Assembly (NCBI RefSeq): GCF_003116585.1 | Contig: NZ_QEHM01000011.1 | Span: 62,001-126,000, forward strand | Source of the DNA: Albibacillus kandeliae | GTDB taxonomy: Bacteria > Pseudomonadota > Alphaproteobacteria > Rhodobacterales > Rhodobacteraceae | Length of the DNA stretch: 64,000 bases | Direction of reading: 5' to 3' | Shown here: positions 53,516-62,540 of the stretch, in pieces | Layout: each line of letters opens with the position of its first letter | Numbering within the stretch: position 1 is the stretch's first letter | Position numbers and translations under genes: made by a program | Notes under the pieces: model-generated | The model's input: the letters and a program-made list of their open reading frames with translations, nothing else | Database searches by the model: none | Told to the model about the DNA's origin: nothing

Positions 53516-55684
53516 ATGAACGGCCCTGCCCTGCCCCTGACCGACGATGTCGTCCTGATCGGCGGCGGGCACAGCCACGCCCTGGTCCTGCGCATGTGGG
53601 GCATGCGGCCCTTGCCCGGTGCGAGGCTGACGCTGATCAACCCCGGCCCCTCGGCGGCTTACTCTGGAATGCTGCCGGGCCATGTCGCCGGGCACTACCC
53701 GCGCGAGGCGCTGGACATCGACCTCGTGCGTCTGGCTCGCTTTGCCGGAGCGCGGCTGATCCTTGGCGCGGCCGAGGGCATCGACCTTGCCGCGCGTGAG
53801 GTGCATGTCGCCGGGCGGCCTCCGGTCGGGTTCGACCTCTGCTCGGTGAACGTGGGCGTAACCTCGGAGATGCCGATGCTGCCCGGCTTTGCCGAGCATG
53901 GGGTGCCCGCCAAGCCGCTCGGCCCCTTTGCCGCGCGGTGGGAGCGTTTCCTTGCCGCCGGTGGACCGGCGCGCGTTGTGGTCATCGGCGCAGGGATCGC
54001 CGGTGTGGAACTGGCGCTGGCCATGGCCCATGCGCTGCGCGACCGCGATGGGGGTGTGACGCTGGTCGACAGCGCCCGCGCGCTCGCCGCGACGGCGCCG
54101 CGCGGGCGGCAGCGCCTGCTGGAGGAACTGGAGCGCGCGGGTGTCGACCTGATCGAACAAACCGATGTTGCCGAGGTGACGGCGAATGGGCTGCGGCTTG
54201 CCGATGGCGCAGTGCTGGGTGCCGATTTCGTCACCGGGGCCGCAGGCGCCCGGGCGCCCGCGTGGCTGAAGGGAACGGGGCTCACGACCGAGGCGGGCTA
54301 CCTGACGGTCGACGCCGCGTTGCGCACCAGCGATCCCGCGATCTTCGCGGCCGGGGATTGCGCCAATTTCGCGCCCGACCCGCGCCCCAAGGCCGGGGTC
54401 TTTGCTGTGCGCGAGGCGCCGGTCCTGTTCCACAACCTCCGCGCCGCCCTCACCGGCGGGCGGGCCCGGCGCTACAAACCCCAGCAGGATTACCTCAAGC
54501 TGGTCTCGCTGGGGCGCAAATCCGCCCTTGCCGACCGATCCGGGCTGGCGCTGGCCGGACCCGCGATGTGGCGCTGGAAGGATCATATCGACCGTACCTT
54601 CATGCGCCGGTTTCAGGACCTCGCGCCGATGGCGCCGCCGCCGCTGCCACGGGACCACACGCTCGGCATGGCCGAAGCGCTGGGTGAGAAGCCGATGTGC
54701 GGGGGCTGCGGGGCCAAGGTGGGGCGCGAGACGCTGCGGGCCGCCCTCGGCGCCCCTGCGCTGCGCCGTGACGACATCACCCCGCTGCCGGGCGACGATG
54801 CCGCACTGATGACGACCGGCGGCGTGCAGCAGGTGATGACCTCGGACCACCTGCGCGCGCTGGTGGACGACCCGGTGACGATGACCCGCATCGCGGCGCA
54901 TCACGCGCTGGGGGACATCTGGGCCATGGCCGCGCTGCCGCAGGCGGCCACCGCCACGCTGATCCTGCCCCGCCAGTCCGAGGCGTTGCAGGCGCGCCTG
55001 CTGCGCGAGATCATGACGACCGCCCGGCAGGTGATGGGCGAGGCCGGGGCCGAGATCGTTGGCGGGCATACTTCCATCGGCGACGAGCTGACCATCGGCT
55101 TCACGCTCACCGGGCTCTGCCCGCACCCGCCGGTGACGCTGGCCGGAGCGCGGCCCGGGGACGTTCTGGTGCTGACCAAGCCGGTCGGCAGCGGAACCGT
55201 GATGGCCGCCGAGATGCAGCTGAAGGCAAGGGGCGCGTGGGTCGCGGAGGCCCTGCGCCAGATGGATGTCTCGCAGAAGGCGGCCTCGGCCATCCTAGGC
55301 GGTGCGCGGGCGATGACAGATGTCACCGGCTTCGGGCTGGCGGGGCACCTGCTGAACATCTGCGAGATGTCGGGTTGCGGCGCGGCGCTGGACCTGTCGG
55401 CGGTGCCGCTGATGGAAGGCGCGCTCGCCCTCGCGGCGGAGGGGGTCAGATCGACGCTCTACCCGCAGAACCGCGCGCAGGCGCCCTACCTGCCGGGGCT
55501 GGCCGCCCCGGACGACGCCGCGCGGGTCGACCTGATGTTCGATCCTCAGACGGCTGGGGGCCTTCTGGCGGCGGTCGCCCCGGAGGACGCTGGGGCAGTG
55601 CTGGCCGCCCTGGTCGACGCGGGCTACCCCGCCGCGCGGATCGGCAGCCTCGTGGACGGACCGGTTGCGATCCGGCTGGCCTGA
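53516..55684 (+). CDS. selD: NADH-dehydrogenase-like flavoprotein fused to selenide, water dikinase
   Basis: The 722-residue protein joins two enzymes. Residues 1-375 form a pyridine-nucleotide disulfide oxidoreductase-like FAD domain ('VVLIGGGHSHALVLRMW', 'VVVIGAGIAGVELALAMAH', 'IFAAGDCANF'). Residues 385-722 are SelD, which makes selenophosphate from selenide and ATP, with 'KPMCGGCGAKVG' (Cys/Lys near 394-401), 'PGDDAA', 'GGHTSIGDELTIGF' and 'DVTGFGLAGHL'. All likely selenium-site residues are Cys, not selenocysteine. It is convergent with mnmH, its probable selenophosphate user. Confidence 0.93.
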   Translation: MNGPALPLTDDVVLIGGGHSHALVLRMWGMRPLPGARLTLINPGPSAAYSGMLPGHVAGHYPREALDIDLVRLARFAGARLILGAAEGIDLAAREVHVAGRPPVGFDLCSVNVGVTSEMPMLPGFAEHGVPAKPLGPFAARWERFLAAGGPARVVVIGAGIAGVELALAMAHALRDRDGGVTLVDSARALAATAPRGRQRLLEELERAGVDLIEQTDVAEVTANGLRLADGAVLGADFVTGAAGARAPAWLKGTGLTTEAGYLTVDAALRTSDPAIFAAGDCANFAPDPRPKAGVFAVREAPVLFHNLRAALTGGRARRYKPQQDYLKLVSLGRKSALADRSGLALAGPAMWRWKDHIDRTFMRRFQDLAPMAPPPLPRDHTLGMAEALGEKPMCGGCGAKVGRETLRAALGAPALRRDDITPLPGDDAALMTTGGVQQVMTSDHLRALVDDPVTMTRIAAHHALGDIWAMAALPQAATATLILPRQSEALQARLLREIMTTARQVMGEAGAEIVGGHTSIGDELTIGFTLTGLCPHPPVTLAGARPGDVLVLTKPVGSGTVMAAEMQLKARGAWVAEALRQMDVSQKAASAILGGARAMTDVTGFGLAGHLLNICEMSGCGAALDLSAVPLMEGALALAAEGVRSTLYPQNRAQAPYLPGLAAPDDAARVDLMFDPQTAGGLLAAVAPEDAGAVLAALVDAGYPAARIGSLVDGPVAIRLA

Positions 55685-55691
55685 GCGGCGG

Positions 55692-56786
55692 CTACCCCGC
55701 CGCGCCCTGCATCCCCTCGCCCGGCAGTGCCGCGAACCGGCCCTCGAGCAGCGCCGCGACCTTTCCCGCCGCCGCGTCCAGTTGCGCGGGCATCAGGTCG
55801 GGCAGCACGATCCGCTCGGCCGGGTCCCCGCCATGCAGGCGGCGCGACTTGTCGTAGGAGGGGTCGTAATGCTGCTCCATCAGCGCCCGGGTCAGGCCGG
55901 GCTTGTCGCCCGCTGCGATCAGGGCGTTCCAGCCGTCGACCACCGCGTGCCCGCGATGGGCGCGCAGGAAGGACAGCTTGTGCTCCATCTGCGCCCCGTC
56001 TGACAGGATATCGTCGTAGGCCCGCACGAGGTAGGCCGTGCGCGCCGCGACCGGCGCCTCCACCGCGATGCGCGGCGCGGCCTTCAGCGCCTCCCACACG
56101 GCGGGGGGCAGGATGCGTTCGCCGATCTTGCTGCTCTCTGCCTCCACCAGCACCGGCCGGGACGGATCGAGCCCGCAGAGCACCCCGGCGACCCGGGATT
56201 CAAAGGCCTTCTGGCTGGGCTGCTGCTCTCCCATCGCGCCCAGCAGAGAGCCTCGGTGCTCGGCGCAGCCTTCGAGGTCGAGCACCTGGACACCGCGCGT
56301 TGCCGCCAGTTTGAGGATCTCGGTCTTGGCGGTGCCGGTGTAGCCGTCGAGCGCCACGAAGCGATGCGGCAGCGTCCCGTCGTAGAGCATCGCGTTCACC
56401 AGCCTGCGGTAAGTGCGATAGCCACCCTCGATGGCCTCCGAGCGCCAGCCGATCTGCCCCAGCATCCACGCGAAGGACCCGGACCGCTGGCCGCCGCGCC
56501 AGCAGTAGACCAGCGGGCGCCAGCCGCCTTCGTGGTGGCTGAGCGACTTTTCGACGTGGTTCGCGGCGTTGCGGAATACCAGCGCCGCACCCAGCTTGCG
56601 GGCGAGGAACGGGCTCTGCTGCTTGTAGATGGTACCGACCCGCGCGCGCTCTTCGTTGTCGAGCACGGGGAGGTTGATGGCGCCGGGAATGCGATCCTCG
56701 GCGAACTCGGCCGGGCTGCGGACGTCGATGACGGTATCGAAGCCGTGGTCGAGAAGTTGGGACAGGGAGGTGAAAGACAATGCCAT
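55692..56786 (-). CDS. mnmH: tRNA 2-selenouridine synthase
   Basis: MnmH (SelU) replaces sulfur by selenium at the wobble 2-thiouridine of tRNAs, using selenophosphate from SelD. The 364 residues start with a rhodanese domain (about 1-125) whose active Cys is Cys95 in 'VYCWRGGQRSGS'. A P-loop at 148-155 reads GYTGTAKT, with Ala where the Walker A usually has Gly. 'EAESSKIGERILPPAVW' is typical of the family. Stops only seven bases from selD on the opposite strand. The start (MALSFTSLS) follows AAGGGT. Confidence 0.92.
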   Translation of the reverse strand: MALSFTSLSQLLDHGFDTVIDVRSPAEFAEDRIPGAINLPVLDNEERARVGTIYKQQSPFLARKLGAALVFRNAANHVEKSLSHHEGGWRPLVYCWRGGQRSGSFAWMLGQIGWRSEAIEGGYRTYRRLVNAMLYDGTLPHRFVALDGYTGTAKTEILKLAATRGVQVLDLEGCAEHRGSLLGAMGEQQPSQKAFESRVAGVLCGLDPSRPVLVEAESSKIGERILPPAVWEALKAAPRIAVEAPVAARTAYLVRAYDDILSDGAQMEHKLSFLRAHRGHAVVDGWNALIAAGDKPGLTRALMEQHYDPSYDKSRRLHGGDPAERIVLPDLMPAQLDAAAGKVAALLEGRFAALPGEGMQGAAG

Positions 56787-56901
56787 ACCCTTGTGTAGAC
56801 GGGGACCGCGCCCGGGAAAAGCGGGTTTGGAGCCGGAGGGCCGCGCGCCGATATCATAAGCATACTTGTCAATTTCCAGCTGCTCGCTCAGGATAAGCGG
56901 C

Positions 56902-57363
56902 ATGGAAATCTACACCATGCCCGGCCACCTGATCCGCCGGCTGAACCAGATCTCGACCGGCCTGTTCATGGAACGGATGGCCGACGCCGGGCTTGCCCTG
57001 ACGCCGGTGCAATTCGCCGCGCTGAACGCGCTGGTGGAGCACAGCGAGATCGACCAGGCGACGCTGGCCGGGCTTGTCGCCTATGACCGCGCGACGCTGG
57101 GCAAGGTGGTGGACAAGCTCGAGGCCCGTGGACTGGTGCGCCGCGCCCCCGCGCCCAACGACCGCAGGGCCAAGCAGCTGACCCTGACCGAGGCCGGGCG
57201 CGCGCTGTTCGACACCGCCCTGCCCCACGTCCGCGCGATCCAGCCCGAGATGCTGGCGGGCCTCAGCGAGGCGGAGCGCAGGACCTTCCTCGACCTGCTG
57301 GACAAGGCGACCCTTGCCGCCAACGACCGCAGCCGCGCCCCGCTCAAGCCAAGAACGGGCTGA
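56902..57363 (+). CDS. MarR-family transcriptional regulator
   Basis: The 153-residue regulator has a winged helix-turn-helix at about 50-115: 'IDQATLAGLVAYDRATLGKV' is the recognition region and 'APNDRRAKQLTLTEAG' the wing. Helices at both ends would form the dimer interface. MarR proteins usually sense small aromatic or phenolic compounds and regulate neighbours; the gene is divergent from mnmH and convergent with a peptidase gene, so no clear target is seen. ATG at 56902 follows AGGA. Confidence 0.88.
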   Translation: MEIYTMPGHLIRRLNQISTGLFMERMADAGLALTPVQFAALNALVEHSEIDQATLAGLVAYDRATLGKVVDKLEARGLVRRAPAPNDRRAKQLTLTEAGRALFDTALPHVRAIQPEMLAGLSEAERRTFLDLLDKATLAANDRSRAPLKPRTG

Positions 57364-57364
57364 G

Positions 57365-58729
57365 CTATTCCATCTCTCCCAGCGCCTGCAGCAGTGCCGC
57401 CCCGGTGCGGATGCCGCCGTGGAAGCAGTCGAGCGTCATGTTCTCGTCCGGCGCGTGGTTCGCGGAATCCGCGTTGGCGTAGGGGGTGACGAAGTTCGGG
57501 ATGCCGAGGACATCGGTAAAGACGTAACCGGGCAGCGAGCCGAAGCTGATGGGATAGAGCAGCGGCGCCTCGCCAAAACCCCTGGTCAGCGCCTCGCGGA
57601 TCGGCGCGGCGAAGGGCGAACTCATCGGCGTCCGCGACGGCTTCATCCCCATCTTCTCGCCGACCAGCTCCACCTCGGGGGCGTGACGCGCGACATGGGC
57701 GGCGACCTTGGCCATCACGTCATCGGGCTCCTGCCCGGGCACGAGGCGGATGTCGCACTTGGCAAAGGCCTCGCAGGGCAGCACCGTCTTGCTGCCGGGG
57801 CCGCCATAGCCGCCGTGCAGCCCGTTGATCGTGAGGGTCGGGCGGAAGCTCAGGCGGTCGAAGAAGGGAATGTCCTGCGGCGCGTCGAGACGGGTCAGCC
57901 CGAGGTCGCGCATGTAGGCGTCACGGTCCAGCGGCAGCGCGGCGACCGCGGCCCGTTCTTCCGCAGTTGGCGGAACGATCCCGTCATGCAGCCCCTCGAT
58001 GGTGATCTCGCCCGCGGCGTTCTTCATGGTGCCGAGCAGATGCACCAGCGTCCAGAGCGGGTTCGGCACCACCCCACCGTAGTTGCCCGAGTGCACGTCG
58101 CGCCGCGCATGGCGCACGCGCAGTTCGAACGAGACCACCCCGCGCGAGCCGAAGACCAGCGTCGGCTTGCCCGAGGGATGCAGCGGACCATCGGCGGTGA
58201 CGGCAAGATCGGCCCGCAGGAGGTCGCGGTTCTCGGCCACGAAGCCTGCGAGGTTGGGGCTGCCGATCTCCTCCTCGCCCTCCAGCAGGAACACGAGGTT
58301 GCAGGGCAGTTCGCCGCGCACCTTTAGATGCGCCTCCACCGCGAGGATCTGGGCAATGTGCTGGCCCTTGTTGTCGGCGACGCCCCGCGCGTAGAGGCGC
58401 CCGTCGCGGACCTCCGGCGTGAAGGGAGGCGAGGTCCAGAGGTCGACCGGATCGGCGGGCTGGACGTCGTAATGCCCGTAGAGCAGCACCGTCGGCTTGC
58501 CCGGCGCGGCGTCGTGGCGGGCGACGATCATCGGATGCCCCGCGGTGGGGAGGACCGAGGTCTCGAGGCCCAGGTCCCGCAGCATGTCGGCCAGCAGCCC
58601 GGCCACCTCGGCGATCCCGACATTCTCGGCGCTGATGCTCGGATGGCTCAGGTAATCGGAGAGGCGGGCGACGTAATCGTCGCGCTGTGCGTCGATATGG
58701 GCGAGAACGGCGGAGAGATCGGAAGGCAT
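57365..58729 (-). CDS. M20 family metallopeptidase (dipeptidase-like)
   Basis: This cytosolic zinc dipeptidase or amidohydrolase has 454 residues. Metal motifs are 'LYGHYDVQPADP' (about 82-93), 'YARGVADNKGQ' (about 114-124) and 'LEGEEEIGSPNL' (about 150-161), with a late 'NHAPDENM' carrying the last His. A dimerisation domain is inserted around 200-320 ('RRDVHSGNYGGVVPNP'). The layout matches the carnosinase/CNDP subgroup. Only one base separates its stop from that of the MarR gene. Confidence 0.91.
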   Translation of the reverse strand: MPSDLSAVLAHIDAQRDDYVARLSDYLSHPSISAENVGIAEVAGLLADMLRDLGLETSVLPTAGHPMIVARHDAAPGKPTVLLYGHYDVQPADPVDLWTSPPFTPEVRDGRLYARGVADNKGQHIAQILAVEAHLKVRGELPCNLVFLLEGEEEIGSPNLAGFVAENRDLLRADLAVTADGPLHPSGKPTLVFGSRGVVSFELRVRHARRDVHSGNYGGVVPNPLWTLVHLLGTMKNAAGEITIEGLHDGIVPPTAEERAAVAALPLDRDAYMRDLGLTRLDAPQDIPFFDRLSFRPTLTINGLHGGYGGPGSKTVLPCEAFAKCDIRLVPGQEPDDVMAKVAAHVARHAPEVELVGEKMGMKPSRTPMSSPFAAPIREALTRGFGEAPLLYPISFGSLPGYVFTDVLGIPNFVTPYANADSANHAPDENMTLDCFHGGIRTGAALLQALGEME

Positions 58730-58811
58730 GGGCAGGTGTCCGGGACAGCGGGGGGTTCGGCGCACCCTAACCTCTCGCGATCCGGGGGAAAACCGGCGAT
58801 CGGTGGCGCGG

Positions 58812-59474
58812 TCAGGCCTCGAAGGGCTCGATCAGCTCCTCGCCCTCGGCCCGGTTGGAGTTGACCTTCGGATCGACGCGGTACCAGTCCAGCACCCCTT
58901 CGGCGCCGGGCTCCATCAGCCGCGCCGCGCCCTTGCCCTCCTCACCGAGCCAGAGCGCCCAGTCGTCGGGTTCGAGGATCAGCGGCATCCGGTGGTGGAT
59001 AGCCGACATGGCCGTATTGGCCGCGGTGGTGACGATGGCGCAGGTTTCCTGCGGATCGTCCTTGCCCCAGCTCTGCCAGATACCGGCGAATGCGATGGGC
59101 GCGCTGTCCTCGCGAAAGATGTACCACGGCAGCCGGTTGCCCGCGGTGTCCTTGGTCCATTCGTAAAAGCCCGTCGCCGGGATCAGGCAGCGCCGTTCGC
59201 GGCAGGCCGCGCGAAAGGCGGGTTTCTCGGCCAGCGTCTCGGCGCGGGCATTGATCAGCAGCGGCCCCGAGGTCTCTTCCTTGTACCAATGCGGCAGGAA
59301 CCCCCAGCGCATCGAGACGAGGTTGCGCCCGCTCTCGCCGCTCCGGATGACATGCACCTGCGTGGTCGGGCAGACGTTGAAGTTGGGAACCGCCGGCAGC
59401 GCGTTCGCGGGGCGCGCGGCAAAGAGCTGCGCCATCGCATCGGGTGGCAGGGTGATGGCATAGCGTCCGCACAT
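58812..59474 (-). CDS. SRAP (YedK/HMCES-type) protein shielding abasic sites
   Basis: The 220-residue protein is a complete SRAP domain. The catalytic Cys2 follows the initiator Met ('MCGRYAITL'), and the other active-site residues are in 'LINARAETL', 'TGFYEWTK' and 'IHHRMPLIL'. SRAP proteins form a thiazolidine link between Cys2 and abasic sites in single-stranded DNA. The C-terminus 'DPKVNSNRAEGEELIEPF' is usual for bacterial members. No SOS box was found upstream. Confidence 0.93.
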   Translation of the reverse strand: MCGRYAITLPPDAMAQLFAARPANALPAVPNFNVCPTTQVHVIRSGESGRNLVSMRWGFLPHWYKEETSGPLLINARAETLAEKPAFRAACRERRCLIPATGFYEWTKDTAGNRLPWYIFREDSAPIAFAGIWQSWGKDDPQETCAIVTTAANTAMSAIHHRMPLILEPDDWALWLGEEGKGAARLMEPGAEGVLDWYRVDPKVNSNRAEGEELIEPFEA

Positions 59475-59516
59475 GGCGGCGATGCTAGCGCAACGTCGCC
59501 GCGTTGCAAGCGCGCG

Positions 59517-59912
59517 TCAGATTGCCGGACGCACGGCCTCCTGCGCCACGAGGGCCGAGATGCTCGCCACCAGCTGCTCGCTGACGAAAGGCTTTGGCAG
59601 GCAGATGGTGCGCGAGGTGACGCCGAGGCCCGGCGCACGATTGAGATCGTCCGCCAGCACCACCGAGGGCACCCCGAAGCGGCAGAGCTCGCCCACCAGC
59701 GCGGTCACCAGCCCCTCCCCGAGATCGGGGTCGAGCACGGCAAGCGTGATCTGGGAGGGATCGAGGAACAGGCCCTCGGGCGCAATGCCCTCTTCATACA
59801 CGCTTACGACGTATCCAAGCTCGCTCAGGGCCGCTTCCACGTCCAGAGCGACGACCGCATCACTGATCGCTGATATGGCCACCGGCGCACCGGTAGGTCT
59901 GTGTATCATCAT
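59517..59912 (-). CDS. Stand-alone response-regulator receiver domain
   Basis: The 131 residues are a single receiver fold without an output domain. The likely phosphoacceptor is Asp61 in 'LAVLDPDLG', and Lys107 in 'CLPKPF' is the conserved lysine. The first acidic pair is reduced to 'SD' (17-18) in place of the usual D-D or E-D, so phosphorylation may be weak. Two ATG codons are adjacent at the start. No histidine kinase gene is nearby. Confidence 0.75.
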   Translation of the reverse strand: MMIHRPTGAPVAISAISDAVVALDVEAALSELGYVVSVYEEGIAPEGLFLDPSQITLAVLDPDLGEGLVTALVGELCRFGVPSVVLADDLNRAPGLGVTSRTICLPKPFVSEQLVASISALVAQEAVRPAI

Positions 59913-60070
59913 GGTAATCTGCGATGTCCCTGAAACCGCCGAAGCCCTGGGAACGGCCGGCGGCCGTCGTGCTTCTGAACCGCTCAAGTATCATCAGGCT
60001 TCAACATCTTAGGCAAGCCGTAATCGTCGGGCCACCGCAAATAAGTCGTTGAAACGCCGAAATGTCGGGA

Positions 60071-60094
60071 ATGCGGGCGGAGAACCGCCCGCAT
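60071..60094 (-). terminator. Perfect hairpin after the nucleotidase gene
   Basis: ATGCGGGCGG/CCGCCCGCAT is a perfect 10-bp stem with a GNRA-like 4-base loop (AGAA on the plus strand). It lies 38 bases past the nucleotidase stop. There is no T run, so termination is uncertain. Confidence 0.5.
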
Positions 60095-60131
60095 CCTGCC
60101 AAACGCACCGGAACCCGGTGAAATGGGGGCC

Positions 60132-61703
60132 TCACTTCTTGGTGATGCGCCCGTCGGTATAGGGTTTGTAGGGCGCGTTCGCGGCCAGGTACTCGGCGGT
60201 GACATCGGCGAGATCGGGCCCGAAATCATAGGCTTTCTCGGCGCCCGAGAACATCTTGTAGCCGTCGCCGCCGGTGCGGACGTAGTTGTTGGTGACCACG
60301 AGATAGGTCTTGGCCGGGTCGATCGGCACCCAGCTGTCGCCTTCCATCACCATCACGTCCGACACCCGCTTGCCGGGCTCGGCGGCGCCGTCGAAGGTGT
60401 ACTTGAGGCCCGCGACCTGGGCAAAGCGCCCGGCGGTGTCCTCGAGCTGGCTCACTCCGTTTTCCAGCGCCTCGACGATGGTCGAGCCCGGGGTTTCGAA
60501 GGTCGAGAGCGTGTTCTGGAACGGCAGCACCGTCAGCACCTCGCCCATCGTCACCTCGCCCGCGTCGATCGAGGCGCGCAGCCCGCCGCCGTTGGCGATG
60601 GCGATGGTCACGCCCTGGTCCTTGACGCGGTCGAGCATGGCGTCGGCGACGAGGTTGCCCATGGCGCATTCGCCGGTCCGGCAGGCGTTCTTGTCGCCGT
60701 CGATGGCTTCGGCGGACTCGGCCACCACCTTGTTGCGGATTTCCTCCAGCGGCTTGGCCGCCTCGGCGATGCGCGCCTTGACCGCCTCGTCCTCGGACAC
60801 CGCCGCATCCATGATGATCGGCTCGCCCTCGGCCTTGGTGACGTTGCCGTCATCGTCGAAGGTCACGTTCAGCTCGCCCAGGAACTTGCCGTAGGCATAG
60901 GCCGAGACGATGGCGGTGCTGCCCACCATGGTCGGATAGGGGCCTTCGGCCTTGTCCGAGGTGTTGGAGAGGAAGGTGTTGGTGTGCCCGCCCACGATCA
61001 CGTCGACACCAGTGGTGTTCTCGGCGACGCGCTGGTCGACCTTGTAGCCCGAGTGGGACAGCACGATGATCTTGTTCACGCCCTCGGCGGTCAGCTTGTC
61101 GACCTCGCCCTGCACGGCATCCACCGGGTCGGTGAAGATGATGTTGGGCCCGGGGCTCGCCAGTTCGTCGGTGTCCTGCGGGGTCAGGCCGATCAGGCCG
61201 ATCTTCTCGCCGTTCTTCTCGATCACGGTGGACTTCATCAGCGCGTCCGACAGCAGCTTCTCGCCGCTGACGTCGGCGTTCGACATCAGGACCGGGAAAT
61301 CGACCGCATCCATGAAGCCGCGCAGAACCTCGGGGCCGTCGTCGAATTCGTGGTTGCCCACGGTCATCGCGTCGTAGCCCATCTTGTTCATCATCTCGGC
61401 GGCGAGCTTGCCCTTGTAGTAGGTGTAGAACAGCGTGCCCTGGAACTGGTCACCCCCGTCCACCAGCAGCGAATTCCCGGACCGCGCCCGCGCGTCCTCG
61501 ATGGCGGTCATCAGGCGGGCGGAGCCGCCGAAACACTTGCCCTCGGCATTGTCCTCTGCCCCGCAGCCGCTGTCGTACTTGCTGATCGGCTCGAAGCGCG
61601 CGTGGAAGTCGTTGGTGTGCAGGATGGTCAGCGAGTAGTCGGCGGCGGCAGTCCCGGCGGTGAGGCCCAACGCGGCAACGGTGGACAGGAATCGGTAAAT
61701 CAT
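60132..61703 (-). CDS. Periplasmic 5'-nucleotidase / metallophosphatase (UshA family)
   Basis: The exported bifunctional phosphatase has 523 residues with a signal peptide cut near 'TAAADY' (about 21). The N-terminal metallophosphoesterase domain shows 'ILHTNDFHARFEP', 'VDGGDQFQGT', 'TVGNHEFDDG' and 'VGGHTNTFL'. The C-terminal 5_nucleotid_C domain includes 'AIANGGGLRASIDAG' and 'YVRTGGDGYKMF'. It would release phosphate and nucleosides from extracellular nucleotides, complementing the phosphate-saving genes at 24-26 kb. Confidence 0.93.
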   Translation of the reverse strand: MIYRFLSTVAALGLTAGTAAADYSLTILHTNDFHARFEPISKYDSGCGAEDNAEGKCFGGSARLMTAIEDARARSGNSLLVDGGDQFQGTLFYTYYKGKLAAEMMNKMGYDAMTVGNHEFDDGPEVLRGFMDAVDFPVLMSNADVSGEKLLSDALMKSTVIEKNGEKIGLIGLTPQDTDELASPGPNIIFTDPVDAVQGEVDKLTAEGVNKIIVLSHSGYKVDQRVAENTTGVDVIVGGHTNTFLSNTSDKAEGPYPTMVGSTAIVSAYAYGKFLGELNVTFDDDGNVTKAEGEPIIMDAAVSEDEAVKARIAEAAKPLEEIRNKVVAESAEAIDGDKNACRTGECAMGNLVADAMLDRVKDQGVTIAIANGGGLRASIDAGEVTMGEVLTVLPFQNTLSTFETPGSTIVEALENGVSQLEDTAGRFAQVAGLKYTFDGAAEPGKRVSDVMVMEGDSWVPIDPAKTYLVVTNNYVRTGGDGYKMFSGAEKAYDFGPDLADVTAEYLAANAPYKPYTDGRITKK

Positions 61704-61799
61704 GGCAACTCTCCCGGTTGTGTTATCCGGCTCATGGGAGCCGTTTTTCCCTCACGAGTCAAAGCATACCGCGGGGAAGCGCCGGGCGCGCGCACCCTA

Positions 61800-61830
61800 C
61801 CCGCTTCTTTGGGTTGCAAGTATCCCGGGG
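61800..61830. repeat. Dispersed intergenic repeat, copy 2
   Basis: CCCGCTTCTTTGGGT, TGCAAG, TATCCCGGGG: the same arrangement as at 26977-27007. It lies between the nucleotidase start and the ccmG stop. The hairpins that follow copy 1 are missing here. Confidence 0.7.
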
Positions 61831-61849
61831 AGTGTGAGGGGCTGGCCGC

Positions 61850-62389
61850 TCACTCCGACTGTGCCGCCTCCAGCGCGGGCAGGATGGTCTCCCGCAGCAC
61901 CCGCTCGGTGATCGGTCCGGCAAAGCGCAGCCGCACGGTGCCGTCGCCGTCGATCACGTAGGTCTCGGGCACGCCGTAGACCCCCCAGTCGAGCGCGGTG
62001 CGCCCGCTGCTGTCTGCGCCGAGCGCGGTGAAGGGGTCGCCCAGTTCCTCGAGGAACCCGAGCGCCTTCTCCGGATCGTCCTTGTAGTTGATCCCGTAGA
62101 TCTTCACCCCGTCCTCCGACAGGGCCTCGAGGTTCGGATGCTCGGCCCGGCAGGGCGCGCACCAACTGGCCCAGTAGTTCACCAGCTTCACCTCGCCGTC
62201 GCGCAGGGTGCTGTCGTCGAAGGGTACCTTGCCTTGCATCTCGGTGATCTGCAGCGGCGGCGCCGTGCGCCCGACCAGCGTGGAGGGCAGCGCCTCGGGG
62301 TCGTCGCGGAACATGCCGACCGCCACCACCGCCACGAAGCCGAGGAAGATCAGCGGCGGCGCGATCATCAGGGGCGAAATCCTAGCCAT
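61850..62389 (-). CDS. ccmG: Cytochrome c maturation thiol:disulfide oxidoreductase
   Basis: This membrane-anchored periplasmic thioredoxin-like protein of 179 residues keeps apocytochrome c cysteines reduced for heme attachment. One N-terminal helix (about 7-27) precedes the thioredoxin domain with the active site 'WASWCAPCRAEHP' (about 72-84) and cis-Pro region 'GVYGVPETYVID'. It overlaps ccmD by eight bases. Confidence 0.94.
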   Translation of the reverse strand: MARISPLMIAPPLIFLGFVAVVAVGMFRDDPEALPSTLVGRTAPPLQITEMQGKVPFDDSTLRDGEVKLVNYWASWCAPCRAEHPNLEALSEDGVKIYGINYKDDPEKALGFLEELGDPFTALGADSSGRTALDWGVYGVPETYVIDGDGTVRLRFAGPITERVLRETILPALEAAQSE

Positions 62390-62540
62390 TGCGCTGCATC
62401 CTTCGTTCGACCTGTTCCATCTCGGCCCGCACCCGGCGGCCGCGCCAGACGGTCAGGGCCACCAGCACCGCCAGCAGCCCCAGCGAGGCGCCGTAGGCCG
62501 AGATCACCGTGACCGCGTATTTCCCGAGATCGGGCATCAT
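62382..62540 (-). CDS. ccmD: Heme exporter protein D
   Basis: The tiny membrane protein of 52 residues starts MMPDLGKYAVTVISAYG and has one helix (about 9-31) followed by a basic and acidic tail 'WRGRRVRAEMEQVERRMQ', the usual CcmD pattern. It stabilises the CcmABCD heme-handling complex. Its start overlaps the ccmC stop (ATGA) and its end overlaps ccmG. Confidence 0.88.
   Translation of the reverse strand: MMPDLGKYAVTVISAYGASLGLLAVLVALTVWRGRRVRAEMEQVERRMQRNG

Noticed and set aside
60071-60094. Firm rho-independent terminator
   Set aside because: The stem is perfect but there is no T run on either strand, so it is listed with reduced confidence.
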